From assembly GCF_014489495.1 (NCBI RefSeq), contig NZ_CP060780.1, positions 868,001 through 932,000 of the forward strand: a stretch of DNA of 64,000 nt, written 5' to 3'. Below, one piece after another: positions 1-10,443 of this stretch. The notes under the pieces were generated by a model that saw only the letters and a program-made list of their open reading frames with translations, made no database searches and was not told where the DNA came from. Source of the stretch: Sphingomonas daechungensis. GTDB taxonomy: Bacteria > Pseudomonadota > Alphaproteobacteria > Sphingomonadales > Sphingomonadaceae. The stretch's first letter is position 1; each line of letters starts with the position of its first letter. A program made the translations under genes and the position numbers.

Positions 1-938
1 CGAAGCCGGCCGCCCGCCCTGCCATAGTGATTACATCCAGTCGCACGACGTGCTGGTCGCGCAGGTCGCCCAGGCGACGACGGAGCCTGGCGCAGACGTC
101 ACAACAATTACCTCAATTGCCTGCGCGATGCGGATCGCAATATCGCTGCAGTGCTCGCGGAGCTGGACGCGTCGGGCCTGGCCGACCGCACGATCATCGT
201 GCTGACCGCCGATCACGGCGACATCGACGGCGCCCACTTCCTGCATGCCAAGGGAGGCACTGCATATCGCGAACAGAACAATGTGCCGCTGATCATCGTC
301 CACCCGGACATCCAGGGCGGCAAGGAATGCCGCGCGCTGACCTCCCACCTCGACATTGCGCCGACGTTGATTTCCATGACTGGCGCCGCGGCCGAGAAGA
401 AGGACGCGATCAAGAAGACCCTCCCGGGCAAGGACATCAGCCCGGCACTGGCGAAGGGCGATGCGGCCGGCATCAACGATGTTCGGGACGGCGCGCTCTA
501 TAATTTCAACATGCTCGCCTACGTCGACGGAAACTTCGCCCACCGCGCGCTGGAATTCCTTCACAAGGGTGGCAATCCGAAGACGCTCAAGGAGAACGGG
601 ATCGTTCCCGACTTGCGCAAGCGCGGCGCGATCCGTGCGGTCTTCGACGGGCAATACATGTTCGCCCGCTACTTCTCGCCGATGCAGCACAACCGTCCGG
701 GCACACTCGAGCAAATCCACGCTTTCAACGACATCGAACTTTACGATCTCGAAGCTGACCCGCTCGAAGCGCGCAATCTCGCCGCAGGTGACAAGCCTGC
801 GAACGACCTGATCCTCGCAATGAACGACAAGATGACGAAGCTCATCGACGACGAGGTCGGCGAAGATCCGGGCGGAATGATCCCCCGGGCGTCGAAGGCG
901 GCTGGGAAGTGTCCGCCGAGACCATGAAGGGCTTCTAG
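1..938 (+). CDS. Sulfatase family protein, C-terminal part (5' truncated by window edge)
   Basis: Alkaline-phosphatase-superfamily sulfatase; these hydrolyse sulfate esters, often in the periplasm. The window opens inside the gene. Visible are a NNYLNCLRDADRNI-type helix, the metal-site motif LTADHGD, and the terminal region that ends in a short tail. Two breaks are repaired by one base each: near 86-87 (CC) and in the C5 run at 882-886. After the second repair the protein ends EVSAETMKGF at a TAG at 936-938 rather than at the TGA at 925-927. The substrate cannot be told because the Cys/Ser active-site region lies outside the window. Confidence 0.82.
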
Positions 939-941
939 ATA

Positions 942-1130
942 ATGCGGTCCCTGAGAGAGGCGCTCGCCGCGCCTTCCGGCATGCTGGGTCAGCTCATGAC
1001 GGCCGCATTTTGGAATCTGCTTGCCCTGGTCCTGCTGCTAGCGATCAATTTCCTGTTCCTCTCCCCGGCCGGCTTGCAGCCATCGGGAGCCAAGGCAATC
1101 AAGCTGTCGGGATCGCTGCTGACACGCTGA
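942..1130 (+). CDS. Small single-span membrane protein, unknown function
   Basis: A 62-residue ORF starting 3 bp after the corrected sulfatase stop, so probably co-transcribed with it. Residues about 23-45 (FWNLLALVLLLAINFLFLS) form one membrane span. I do not recognise a family. Only its position and the hydrophobic segment support it; it could also be the N-terminal piece of a longer frameshifted protein. Confidence 0.4.
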   Translation: MRSLREALAAPSGMLGQLMTAAFWNLLALVLLLAINFLFLSPAGLQPSGAKAIKLSGSLLTR

Positions 1131-1270
1131 AAATGCTCATTTTGGTCAATCGGCGGACGTATGTTCGCCGTGCCACGCGAACTCAGGGAATCCCCCGATT
1201 CCGCAAGCATAGTGACTGTCGCAATTCGATGCGGTGCTGATCCGATCAGCGTGATTTCAGGAGCAGAACC

Positions 1271-2143
1271 GTGGCAACGAGAGCCTCAATCCGACTGGGA
1301 GAAACCCCCAGCAATACCGATAGCGCTCTGCGGCGCTTGATCGTCGCCGGCACGATGGGGGCCTGCGCAATCCTCGCCACCCCAGCGCTCGCGCAGGATG
1401 CCGCACCGGCCGCGGCCCCTGCACCGGCCGCCGCACCCGCGGCAGCGCCGGACCGTGATCCGGAAGCGATGGCCGCGCTGGAGAAGATGGGCGCGGCGCT
1501 CCGGAAGCTGGAAGTCGCTGAAGTCCACTCCGACGTCACTTCGGAAGAAGTTTTGAGCTCCGGACAGAAGCTGCAATTTGGCGGTACGACGACGCTCATT
1601 GTCCAGCGTCCCGACAAGCTGCGAGCGACAATTCATTCAGCGCGGCGCGATCGGGAGATCTTCTATAACGGAAAGACGCTGACGATCTTCGCGCCGAACC
1701 TCGGCTTCTTCGCCAGCTTCCCCGCCCCGGGAACGATCCGGGAGATCATCGATCTCGCCGACAGCAAGTATGACATTGCCATCCCGCTGTTCGAGCTGGC
1801 CGACTGGGGCACCGATCCGAAAGTCGTCGAGCGTGTGCAGACGGCCTTCCGCGTGGGCGCCGACAGCGTGAACGGCAAGATCTGTACGCATTACGCCGTT
1901 CGACAGCCGGCGATCGACTGGCAGGTCTGGCTGGACGAAGGCGGGAGCGGCCTTCCGTGCAAGCTGGTGGTAACCAATCGCGAGGATCCCGCAATGCCGC
2001 AGTACACGGCGGTCTATACCTGGGTCCCCGCCAAAGCGGCCAAGGCAGCAAGTTTCACCTTCAGCCCGCCCAAGGGAACCCACGAGATCGCGATCGCGAC
2101 CATGCCTGACGACGCTGCAGCCGCAGCGAAGGGAGACAAGTGA
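1271..2143 (+). CDS. DUF2092 family periplasmic protein
   Basis: 290 residues from a GTG start. An N-terminal signal peptide ends around ATPALAQ, followed by an Ala/Pro-rich linker (AAPAPAAAPAAAP). The rest matches the DUF2092 fold (LolA/outer-membrane lipoprotein carrier-like beta sheet): a TLIVQRPDKL strand, FYNGKTLTIFAP, and a late VWLDEG-LPCKLVVTNRED segment. Function of the family is not established; lipid or lipoprotein handling in the periplasm is the usual guess. It overlaps the next gene (TGATG), indicating translational coupling with the secreted protein downstream. Confidence 0.85.
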   Translation: MATRASIRLGETPSNTDSALRRLIVAGTMGACAILATPALAQDAAPAAAPAPAAAPAAAPDRDPEAMAALEKMGAALRKLEVAEVHSDVTSEEVLSSGQKLQFGGTTTLIVQRPDKLRATIHSARRDREIFYNGKTLTIFAPNLGFFASFPAPGTIREIIDLADSKYDIAIPLFELADWGTDPKVVERVQTAFRVGADSVNGKICTHYAVRQPAIDWQVWLDEGGSGLPCKLVVTNREDPAMPQYTAVYTWVPAKAAKAASFTFSPPKGTHEIAIATMPDDAAAAAKGDK

Positions 2144-2682
2144 TGAAGATGACCGCACTCAAGACTTTGGCCATTGGCGGCTCCTTTCTCGCCCTTGCGA
2201 CCCTCTCAGCCTGGGAAGCGGACGCACGGGGCCGGGTCAGCGGCTCCGTCGGAATGTCTGCCGGAGGCCGCCGCGGCGGCGTGAGCGCCTCCGTCCATGG
2301 CTCGCCGTCACGCGACATGTCCGTGCGCAGTTCGTCGCGCAGCAACATCAACTCGAGCGGCCGTTACAACGGAAACTACAACGGCAATCACAACACTAAC
2401 ATCAATCGCAACGTGAACGTCGATCGCGACGTCAACATCGATGTCGACCATCACTACGATTACGATTGGGGCGATCACTATCACCCGGTTGCGCGTGCCG
2501 CGGTCGCGACCACGGCAGCCGTTGCGACGGCGGCCGTCATCGGCAGCTACTATCGCACGCTGCCCGCTAATTGCGTGACCGTCTACCGCGGCTCGGTGAT
2601 CTACTATCAGTGCGGCAGCGTCTGGTACCAGCCCAGCTATTACGGCAGCAGCGTCCAATACGTTGTGGTGACCGCGCCCTAG
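2143..2682 (+). CDS. Secreted Asn-rich protein with C-terminal Tyr/Cys domain
   Basis: About 179 residues, started at the ATG that overlaps the stop of the DUF2092 gene (a GTG one codon upstream is the alternative). Signal peptide ends near EADARG. A low-complexity Asn/Asp region (NGNYNGNHNTNINRNVNVD) follows, then an Ala/Val-rich stretch and a C-terminal domain with GSYYRTLPANC and YYQCGSVWYQ. The same C-terminal pattern recurs in the protein at 25517-26305, so the two are distant paralogs. Likely exported and surface or periplasmic; biochemical role unknown. Confidence 0.75.
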   Translation: MKMTALKTLAIGGSFLALATLSAWEADARGRVSGSVGMSAGGRRGGVSASVHGSPSRDMSVRSSSRSNINSSGRYNGNYNGNHNTNINRNVNVDRDVNIDVDHHYDYDWGDHYHPVARAAVATTAAVATAAVIGSYYRTLPANCVTVYRGSVIYYQCGSVWYQPSYYGSSVQYVVVTAP

Positions 2683-2720
2683 TTGGGTGCGGCGCCAGCG
2701 AGTTCGAACTTTAGTAGGAA

Positions 2721-2767
2721 TGAGCGCCTAGTCGCTATTCGGCGACAGGCGCTCATCCCGCTTTTTT
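2721..2767 (+). terminator. Rho-independent terminator
   Basis: A near-perfect stem (TGAGCGCCT then GTCGC, paired with GCGAC then AGGCGCTCA, one bulged A at 2730) with a short loop is followed by CCCGC and a T6 run at 2762-2767. It ends the DUF2092 operon and lies between that operon and the convergent aquaporin gene. Only the plus strand has the T-run. Confidence 0.85.
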
Positions 2768-2789
2768 CTGCACGCAATCCGCGTCCGCG

Positions 2790-3481
2790 TCAGGAGTCGG
2801 CGCGTGCCTTGAGGACGTGGCGGTGAAGATATCCGCCCACAAGCCCGCCGAGGATCGGCGCTAGCCAGAATAGCCAGAGCTGCTGAATCGCTTCCCCTCC
2901 CTCAATCAGTGCCGGCCCGGTGCTGCGCGCGGGGTTCACCGACGTGTTGGTGATCGGGATGCTGATGAGGTGGATGAGCGTCAGGCAGAGCCCGATGCTG
3001 ATCGGCGCAAAGCTGGCTGTTGCCGCGTCTTCCGTCGAGCCGGTGATGACAATCAGAAAGAAGCAGGTCAGCAGCACCTCAGCCGCGAAGCATGAAGCCA
3101 ACGAAAAGCCCCCTGGCGATCGATCCCCGAAGCCATTGGTCGCGAGGCCTGTGACCTCGCCAGCCCCCGACGCAATATAATAGAGAGCGGCGGCAGCCAG
3201 AGTCGCGCCCACGACCTGCGCAATTACATAAAGCGGAATGTCCTTGCCGGGGAATCGTCCGGCCGCCCACAACCCGCGGTCACCGCTGGATTGAGGTGGC
3301 AACCCGAAATCCGCCCGATCGTAAACGCCATCGTCAGGACAGTGAGCCCGAACGCAAGCGCCACCCCGGCAAACCCGATACCAAGATCCGGAAAGCCCGC
3401 GGCATAAATTGCCGCTCCGCAGCCACCGAACACCAGCCAGAATGTTCCGATCAGTTCCGCAAGTCCCTTTTGCATGTTCAT
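2790..3481 (-). CDS. aqpZ: Aquaporin Z, water channel
   Basis: Inner-membrane MIP-family water channel. Both pore NPA motifs are present: HLNPAVT in the N-terminal half and SVNPARS in the C-terminal half, with the usual six hydrophobic segments. The start [10 protein letters not shown] is preceded by a strong ribosome site (gaaaggagag). One break lies just after the first NPA at 3271-3272; restoring one T on the coding strand gives [11 protein letters not shown], the expected family sequence. About 230 residues when repaired, normal for AqpZ. It converges with the upstream gene across the terminator at 2721-2767. Confidence 0.92.
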
Positions 3482-3693
3482 TTTTCCCGCTCTCCTTTCG
3501 CCGAACAACTTAAAGCCATTCATTGGCCGGTATATCAGGGCAGACCCTCTGAATTGAGCGATTTTGGACAATCGGGTTCGACGCATCTCCGGCCCATCAG
3601 CTCGATCTGAGACCTGATTCGATAGCTGCTTTTTGCGGACTCGCGAGAAGGAGCCCGCTGGCACTTTTCGGGCCATGAAGCGATACGTGTCCG

Positions 3694-5687
3694 ATGTTGG
3701 ATGTGCCGCCGCCACCCCCAGAAATCATCGTCGTCACGGGTAGGGCATTGTCCGACCCGATTTCCAGCCGCGCCTTCCAGACCCACGTCATTGATAGTGG
3801 AGAGCTGCGCGATGCGCCGTCGCAACAGTTGGACGAAATCCTGAAGCGGGTCGCGGGGCTGCAACTGTTCCGCCGTTCTGATTCGACCAGCGGCCATCCA
3901 ACGAGCCAGGGTGTGACTCTGCGTGCGCTAGGCGGAAATGCATCGAGCCGGGCGCTGCTGATCCTGGACGGAGTGCCGCAGGCGGATCCGTTCGGCGGTT
4001 GGGTAAACTGGGCGGCCTATGATCCCGCTGGACTGGAATCCGTCAGCGTCACCCGCGGCGGTGGAAGCGTGCCTTACGGCTCCGGTGCACTCGCGGGGTC
4101 ATCGAAATGCGCAGCCTGACAGCGGAAGGCGTTGCAGCGTCGCTCGAAGGGGATCCCGCCAGTCCGTGCGCGGACATGTCTATGCAGGCGCTTCGTTCGG
4201 ACAATCGCAATTCACGCTGGATACCCAGGCGTCGCGCAGCGACGGCTTCGTTCCGATCACTTCCTCGACACGCGGCACCGTGGATCGGCAGGCCCCCTAC
4301 CAAGAAGGCAGCATCCGCTCGCGATGGATTACGCCTCTGTCGGGGACGATCGAAGCGCAGGTGGGAGGGCTCGCTTTCGTCGACCGGCGCGATCGGGGAA
4401 CGGATTTCAGCGGCAACCGAACACGAGGTCTCGATACGTCCCTGCGTTTGGTCGGGCGCGGCGTCTGGCAGTGGAGCGCACTGGCCTACGCGCAGTGGCG
4501 AAACTTCCGCAGCAGCTTCGCGAGCGTGACTCAAAACCGCACGACCGTGTCGCGAGCCTCGCTGCAGGACTCGGTGCCTTCGTCTGGATTCGGATTCAGC
4601 GCAGAAATTCGGCCGCCGCGATCCGGCGGCGTGGACTTTCGCACCGGTTCAGATGGCAGGATCACCACCGGCGAATCGCGGGAGCTCTACGCGTACGTCG
4701 CTGGGCAGCCGACGCGCCGACGAATTGCGGGAGGGAGGACCGAGACGATCGGCCTGTTCGGCGAGGCGAGCTACGAACGCGGACGCCTGCTGTTGACTGC
4801 CGGCGGCAGGATCGATCGCTGGACTGTCGAGAACGGCAGCCTGCTCGAGCGACCGCTCGCCGCAGGACCGCCAACGCGGGACGATCACTTCCCCGGCGAA
4901 GCGGCACCTTGCCGACGGCCCGCGCTGGCATCCAATATAAGCTCTCGGGAAACGTGGCTCTCAGGGCCGCCGCATATCGAGGTTGGCGGATGCCGACGCT
5001 CAATGAGCTGTTCCGGCCGTTCCGCGCGGGTACGGATGCCACCGCTGCAAATCCCCGCCTGAAGCCGGAAAAAGTTGCGGGCGCCGAGGTGGGCGTTGAC
5101 GTTTCGGAAGGTCCGCTCACCTTTGCGATGACGGCCTTCGCCAACCGTCTCGACGACGCTATCGCCAACGTAACCTTGGGGCGTGGTCCAGGAACCTTTC
5201 CAGGCGTCGGATTTGTCGCGGGCGACTATCGGCCGCGCCAGAATGTCAGGGCGATCCAGGTGACCGGCGTGGAAGCGAGCGGACAGGCAAGGCTTGGCCC
5301 CTGGACCCTTCACGCCGATGCCAGCCTGACCGACGCCGAGGTCGATGCGACGGCAGCTGCGTCATTCCTCGACGGACTGCGGCCCGCGCAAACTCCGAAG
5401 TTTGTCCTCTCCGCGGGGCTGAATGGTCGAAGAATGGGCGGACCGTGTCGCTGCAGGTGCGGCATGTCGGGGCGCAGTTCGAGGACGATCAGAACCAGCG
5501 CAAGCTCCGCTCAGCAACCACATTCGACGCGTTCGGCAGCCTTCCACTCTCGTCAACTGTCGAGGTTTTCGCCCGCGGCCAAAACCTTCTCGACAAGACC
5601 GTGAAAGCCGGGATCGGCGGCGACGGATCAATCGAACGCGCAACACCGCGGACGGTCTGGATCGGGATCAGGTACCGGGATCGCTGA
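3694..5687 (+). CDS. TonB-dependent outer-membrane receptor
   Basis: Plug domain at the start (EIIVVTGRA, a [15 protein letters not shown] box, [29 protein letters not shown]) followed by a beta-barrel with the family's late NELFRPF and NPRLKPEK motifs and ending ...IGIRYRDR. Energised by TonB for uptake of a large or scarce substrate; the ligand is not apparent. Four breaks at about 4095-4098, 4149-4152, 4891-4894 and 5421 each need one added base, three of them in G4 or C4 runs. No signal peptide is visible ahead of MLDVPPPP, so the true start may lie upstream behind another missing base. Confidence 0.85.
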
Positions 5688-5698
5688 ACGGGCTTGGT

Positions 5699-5713
5699 CT
5701 GGCGGAGACGGAG
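5699..5713. repeat. Candidate left attachment site: 15-bp copy of tRNA-Ser 3' end
   Basis: ctggcggagacggag here is identical to 36719-36733, which is the 3' end of tRNA-Ser(GCT) including its encoded CCA. It sits in the short gap between two convergent genes, in the same orientation as the tRNA copy. Exact 15-mers are not expected by chance in a window this size. With the integrase next to the tRNA, this is a plausible attL for a ~31-kb island; the assignment is inference. Confidence 0.5.
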
Positions 5714-5717
5714 TCAG

Positions 5718-6497
5718 TCACTCATCCCCACTGCCGGGTTCGGCCTGCTTTCTATGAATTTCGGCCGTCGTCGCGTCCGTCATCACGCCCGCGGCCGCCA
5801 CCTGCATCTTGTTCTTCATCCCGTAGATGACAGCGTGATCGCCGCTCTTCATCGCGTCCCAGCCCGCCTTCGCGACGTCCGCGGGATCGTCCTTTTTCGC
5901 CTGCCCCACCTTGGTGTCGTCGAGCCCTGCGCGGTGGAAGAACTCCGTTTCGGTCGCGCCGGGCTTGAGGCAGGTGATCGTGAGGTTTGTGTCCTTGAGC
6001 TCATTGCCGATCGCTGCAGCAAAGCTGTCCACGAACGCCTTGGACCCATTGTAGACTGCCTGGAATGAACCAGCCATGTGGCCTGCGATCGATCCGGTAA
6101 TCAGCACACGGCCTTCCCCGCGCTGAACCATGGTCTTCAGAACCGGCTGAATAAGCAACAAGGTGCCGGTGATGTTGGTGTCGATAACATGGCGCCACTC
6201 GTCCACCGATTGGTCGAGCCAAGCGTGACCGAGGCCGTGACCGGCATTGGCCACCAGCACGTCGATCGGACGATTGCCTGCCGCATCGAGCAGTTGGCGA
6301 ACGCCCTGCTCCGTCGACAGGTCGCACTCGATCGACTGGACCTCCACGCCCATGTCCTCAAGCGCTGGACCCGCGTCCACGAAAGGCGTGTCGGCCGCCA
6401 CCAGCAGGTCGTACCCGTCCTCCGCCGCGAGCTTGGCAAGCTCAAGGCCGATCCCGCTCGAAGCTCCGGTGACGATGGCGAATTTACGCTGGCTCAT
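5718..6497 (-). CDS. Short-chain dehydrogenase/reductase (SDR)
   Basis: 259 residues, classical SDR. The NAD(P) Rossmann motif TGASSGIG is at the N terminus, the NAG motif is present (VANAGHG), and the catalytic Tyr/Lys pair is in YNGSKAF, preceded by ITGSIAG with the catalytic Ser. Start MSQRKFAIV overlaps the end of the upstream alcohol dehydrogenase by 14 bp, so the two are translationally coupled. The C terminus ([14 protein letters not shown]) is typical of a subgroup often found with stress-induced zinc alcohol dehydrogenases. Substrate unknown. Confidence 0.9.
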   Translation of the reverse strand: MSQRKFAIVTGASSGIGLELAKLAAEDGYDLLVAADTPFVDAGPALEDMGVEVQSIECDLSTEQGVRQLLDAAGNRPIDVLVANAGHGLGHAWLDQSVDEWRHVIDTNITGTLLLIQPVLKTMVQRGEGRVLITGSIAGHMAGSFQAVYNGSKAFVDSFAAAIGNELKDTNLTITCLKPGATETEFFHRAGLDDTKVGQAKKDDPADVAKAGWDAMKSGDHAVIYGMKNKMQVAAAGVMTDATTAEIHRKQAEPGSGDE

Positions 6498-7707
6498 GAG
6501 CGAACTCCCTGAGGGTTTCGACCTCGCCCTTTTCCAGGCCAGGCTTAAGGACGATCTTCGTGTATTCGTTCTGGTCGTCGTGCCAGTGCCGGTACATGTC
6601 GGGCGCATCTTCCAGACCAGCATGATGGGACACGAGGAATGTCGTGTTGATTTTCCCCTCCAGAATCATGTCGAGCAGTTGCTTCGAATATTTCTGGACG
6701 TGGGTCTGACCGCTTTTCACCGTCAGTCCCTTTTCCATCATCTGGCCAAGCGGGAACTTGTCGGCGAACCCGCCATAGACGCCGGGGATCGAGACGCGCC
6801 CGCCCTTGCGGCAGGCGAGAATGGCCTGGCGAAGCGCATGGGGACGCTCGGTCCCCAGGAAGGTGTGGGCCTTCACGGTGTCGAGCACATTGTCGATCGC
6901 CATGCCGTGGCTTTCCATGCCGACACAGTCGATCACCGCATCTGGACCGATGCCGCCGGTCATCTCATTAAGAGCCGCGCGAACGTCGACTTCGTTATAG
7001 TCGAGGATGTCGGCGCCGAGCTGCTTCGCGAGCTCGAGCCGCGTCGGATAATGATCGATGGCGATCACCCGGTGCGCGCCCATGATGAAGGCCGACTGGA
7101 TCGCGAAAAGGCCAACGGGGCCGCAGCCCCAGACGGCCACCGTATCGCCCGGCTCGATCATCGCATTTTCGGCCGCCATCCAACCGGTCGGGAGAATGTC
7201 GGAAAGGAAGAGGACCTGATCGTCTTCGATGCCGTCGGGAATGACGATCGGCCCGACATCCGAATACGGGACGCGGAGGTATTCCGCCTGCCCGCCGGCA
7301 TAGCCGCCAGTCAGATGCGCGTAACCGAACGCCGCGCCCATTGCGTGACCCATCAGCACTTCGGACGCGTCGGAGGTTTCCGAGGGATTGCTGTTGTCGC
7401 AGGCGCTGAACTGCTGTTTCTGACAAAAAAAGCACTCGCCGCAGCTGATCGTGAACGGGATCACGACCTTCTGGCCCTTCTTCAGCGTACTTTTGGGCCC
7501 AACCTCCACGACTTCACCCATATTCTCATGGCCGAGGATGTCGCCGGCGCGCATTCCGGGAATGTAGCCGTCGTAAAGGTGAAGGTCGGACCCGCAGATG
7601 GCCGTCGATGTAATGCGGATGATCGCGTCGCGGGGATTGACGATCTCTGGGTCGGGAACGGTGTCGACGCGAACGTCGTGACGGCCGTGCCAGGTTACTG
7701 CGCGCAT
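6484..7707 (-). CDS. Zinc-dependent alcohol dehydrogenase, MDR family
   Basis: 407 residues, intact. Catalytic-zinc region [10 protein letters not shown] and GHENMGEV, structural-zinc cysteine cluster [15 protein letters not shown], and the NAD-binding GCGPVG turn are all present. It resembles the large class-III-like or glutathione-independent formaldehyde dehydrogenase branch rather than short ADHs. It is the middle gene of the leftward operon SRPBCC-ADH-SDR. Probably cytoplasmic detoxification of alcohols or aldehydes; the exact substrate cannot be inferred. The long ORF antisense to it is a shadow. Confidence 0.9.
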   Translation of the reverse strand: MRAVTWHGRHDVRVDTVPDPEIVNPRDAIIRITSTAICGSDLHLYDGYIPGMRAGDILGHENMGEVVEVGPKSTLKKGQKVVIPFTISCGECFFCQKQQFSACDNSNPSETSDASEVLMGHAMGAAFGYAHLTGGYAGGQAEYLRVPYSDVGPIVIPDGIEDDQVLFLSDILPTGWMAAENAMIEPGDTVAVWGCGPVGLFAIQSAFIMGAHRVIAIDHYPTRLELAKQLGADILDYNEVDVRAALNEMTGGIGPDAVIDCVGMESHGMAIDNVLDTVKAHTFLGTERPHALRQAILACRKGGRVSIPGVYGGFADKFPLGQMMEKGLTVKSGQTHVQKYSKQLLDMILEGKINTTFLVSHHAGLEDAPDMYRHWHDDQNEYTKIVLKPGLEKGEVETLREFAHEPA

Positions 7708-7717
7708 GAAATACTCC

Positions 7718-8403
7718 TCAGATCCGGGCTTCGGTCGGGGTTTCGGACTTTCGGGCCGATGGCGACGCGTTGACGCTCACCTCGCCCGTCTCGAGCAATT
7801 GCTTGAACCGGCGTAGATCGCGGCGCGCCTGCACCGTCGGTTCTCTCTGCAGCAGTTTAGCAATGCCGCGCCCGATGGCTCCGCCGGGCGGGTCGTAGCT
7901 CATCAGGAAGCGGACATAGGTCCCGCGCCCGGGTGGGGCGTCTTCGAACTCGATGACACCGGCGGTGTCGATGTCCGACCCCTCTTCGCTTTCCCAGGCC
8001 AGCCGCGATCCGGGCACGTCCTCGACGAGACGGCTGACGATCTTCACGTCGCTCCCGGCCGGCCCTTGATCAGCCATTCGGAGCGGCTTTCATCGATGGG
8101 CTCCACCTGCCGCACGTTCTCCATGAAAGAAGGGAAGCGGGTGAAATCCTTCCAGATGTCGTAGATTTCCTGCCGGGGCTTTCCGATCGTGACCGTCTTT
8201 CCGACGAAAGTTTGGTCGCCCTGCGCTTCCTTTGCAGCATTGCCGCGCAGAACATGGGGCGGAGCATCGCTGCTTGCTTCTTCGCTATTTTCCGATTGCA
8301 TTTTGCGTCCCCAGACAAAGGCCGCGCCAAGGGTTGCGGCCGCCAGTCCGGCGCCAATCCAGGCACGCGAATTGCTTCCCTGATCCTGCCGGTTTTCGGA
8401 CAT
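7718..8403 (-). CDS. SRPBCC (START/Bet v1-like) family protein with N-terminal anchor
   Basis: Start [10 protein letters not shown] has a good ribosome site (GGAGG). A transmembrane or signal-anchor segment ([18 protein letters not shown]) precedes a polyketide-cyclase/dehydrase-like domain beginning [16 protein letters not shown] and containing [15 protein letters not shown] and [11 protein letters not shown]. One break at 8063-8065 (a missing G on the coding strand) separates WLIKG from [12 protein letters not shown]. First gene of the operon with the zinc ADH and SDR. The family binds hydrophobic ligands; the role here is unknown but the gene set is typical of stress-induced operons. Confidence 0.8.
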
Positions 8404-8452
8404 CGACAACCTCCGTCGCATTCCGGCTGTCAACCGAACTGGTCACCGCGAA

Positions 8453-8511
8453 GTTCCTACGGCTGTTGGGGAATTCCGACGCAGCTAACCTAGGTGAACA
8501 GCCGTAGGAAC
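8453..8511. promoter_or_regulatory. 15-bp perfect inverted repeat in divergent promoter region
   Basis: gttcctacggctgtt (8453-8467) and its exact reverse complement (8497-8511) are separated by 29 bp between the leftward SRPBCC operon and the rightward PQQ-dehydrogenase operon. On the minus strand the left arm gives GGAAC followed 16-17 nt later by CGGTT, close to the alphaproteobacterial EcfG general-stress promoter (GGAAC, then CGTT) and about 50 bp from the SRPBCC start. It could be a paired operator, a promoter, or both. Confidence 0.5.
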
Positions 8512-8586
8512 CGTTTCGGCAATCGCAATTTTTAGGGGCTTCTGTGCTGCGCCTTCGCGCAGGTGTCATGCGTACCTGGAGTCCGG

Positions 8587-10443
8587 ATGCGGCGTTCAAC
8601 CATCGCGATTTGCGCAGCGCTTGCGATGCTCATCGTCATCGCATTGGTGGGCTCCACTCTTATCCGAAAACACCAGCCGGATCTCGGCACTTCGCAGTAC
8701 GGCACAGGCGCCGCCGAAAAGGCTATCCCTGCACCATCGGCGTCCCCGCCGGACGACGGCAATTGGACCATGCCGGGCAAGGATTACGCATCCACACGCT
8801 TCAGCGGCTTAAGTCAGGTCACCCTCAGAACGTAAGCAAGCTGCAGGTCGCTTTCACCTTCTCGACTGGCACGACCGAGGGATTCGAGGCGCCGCCGCTC
8901 GTCGTCAACAACACGATGTACGTAATTGCGCCATGGCCGAACAATGTCTTCGCACTGGACCTGACTAGGCCGGGCGCGCCGGCGAAGTGGACCTATGAGC
9001 CAAGGCCGGCCGCGGCGGCGAAAGGCGTTGCCTGCTGCGGTCCAGTAAACCGCGGCGCGTTCTACCTGGACGGCAGGCTGTACATGAACCTGCTGGACGG
9101 AAGCACGGTCGCGATCGACGCGGACAGCGGCAAGGAAATCTGGCGGACGAAGCTCGGTGACATTCAGAAGGGCGAGACGATCACGATGGCTCCGCTCGTC
9201 GCCGAGGGCAAGGTACTCGTCGGCAATTCGGGCGGCGAAATGGGCGTGCGCGGCTGGCTTGCGGCACTCGATGCCGGAAGCGACAAGCTAGCATGGAAAG
9301 CCTACAGCACGGGCCCCGACAAAGACGCGCTGATCGGTCCCGAATACCGCCCCCCTATCCGCAGGATCAGGGCACCGATCTCGGCGTCAAGAGCTGGGGT
9401 CCCGAACAGTGGAAGATCGGTGGTGGCACCGTCTGGGGCTGGCTCAGCTACGATCCGGTGCTCAAGCTCGTCTATTACGGTACGTCCAATCCTGGTCCGT
9501 GGAACGCGGAGCAGCGACCGGGCGACAACAAATGGACCGCGGGCGTATTCGCCCGCGACGTTTCAACGGGCCAAGCGCGCTGGTATTATCACAGCACTCC
9601 GCACGACCTTTTCGACCACGACGACATTAACGAGACGATACTCGTCGACTGGCCCGGCCCGAATGGACAGCGGATCCCGGCGATGCTTCGGCCCAGTCGC
9701 AACGGCTATTTCTACGTCCAGGATCGCCGCAATGGGCGCATCCTGTCGGCCGACGCCTACAGCTTCATCAATGCCTACAAAGGTGTCGATCTAAAGACCG
9801 GCCGGCTCATTCCGGCTCCAGAAAAGGAGCCGAAGGAAGGCCGCGTGGTCCGGAACATCTGTCCGGGGCCGCCGGGTGCGAAGGACTGGAACCCGTCGGC
9901 GTTCAGCCCGGTCACCGGTCTCATCTACATCCCGCACCTGAACATCTGCATGGATATGGGCGCGAAGAACGCGAACTATATTCCGGGCACGCCTTTCGTC
10001 GGCGCCGATGTGAAGATGTATGCCGGCCCCGGAGGCAATCGCGGTGTCTTCACGGCCTGGGATCCGGTGGCGCGCCGCAAGGTATTCGAGATCAAGGAAG
10101 ATCTGCCGCTGTGGAGCCCCGCGCTCGCGACCGCCGGCGGCCTGGTCTTCTACGGAACGATGGATGGCTGGTTCAAAGCCATCGACGCGCGATCCGGCAA
10201 GCTTCTGTGGCAGTTCAAGACGGGAAGCGGGATCATCGGCCAGCCGATCAGCTATCGGGCCCCGACGGGCGACAGTACATCGCCGTGCCGTCGGGCATCG
10301 GCGGCTGGGCCGGAGCGATCGTCTCGGCCGATCTCGACGAACGCGATCCGACCGCCGCGCTCGGCTTCGTCAACGCAGTAAAGGACCTCAAGAAACGCAC
10401 CACGAGGGGTGGGACGGTTTATGTCTTTGCGCTTCCGCAATAG
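8587..10443 (+). CDS. PQQ-dependent alcohol dehydrogenase, lanthanide-type (XoxF/ExaF-like)
   Basis: Eight-bladed quinoprotein, about 619 residues with an N-terminal signal anchor (TIAICAALAMLIVIALVGS). Family marks: vicinal disulfide ACCGPVNRG, GNSGGEMGVRG (metal-ligand Glu codon 9237), TSNPGPW (ligand Asn codon 9488), and TPHDLFDHDDINE. In the last, the catalytic Asp (codon 9614) is followed two residues later by a second Asp (9620), the position that is Ala in calcium MxaF enzymes and Asp in lanthanide enzymes. Breaks at 8822-8824, 9350-9355 and about 10260 each lack one base. It oxidises a primary alcohol in the periplasm; the partner is probably the cytochrome c encoded next. Confidence 0.88.

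Noticed and set aside
3694..5687. TonB receptor as a true pseudogene
   Set aside because: All four breaks are single missing bases and the rest of the protein is well kept; the same pattern affects essential genes nearby.
6247..7773. 508-codon open frame antisense to the zinc alcohol dehydrogenase
   Set aside because: The opposite strand carries complete dehydrogenase motifs; this frame has none.
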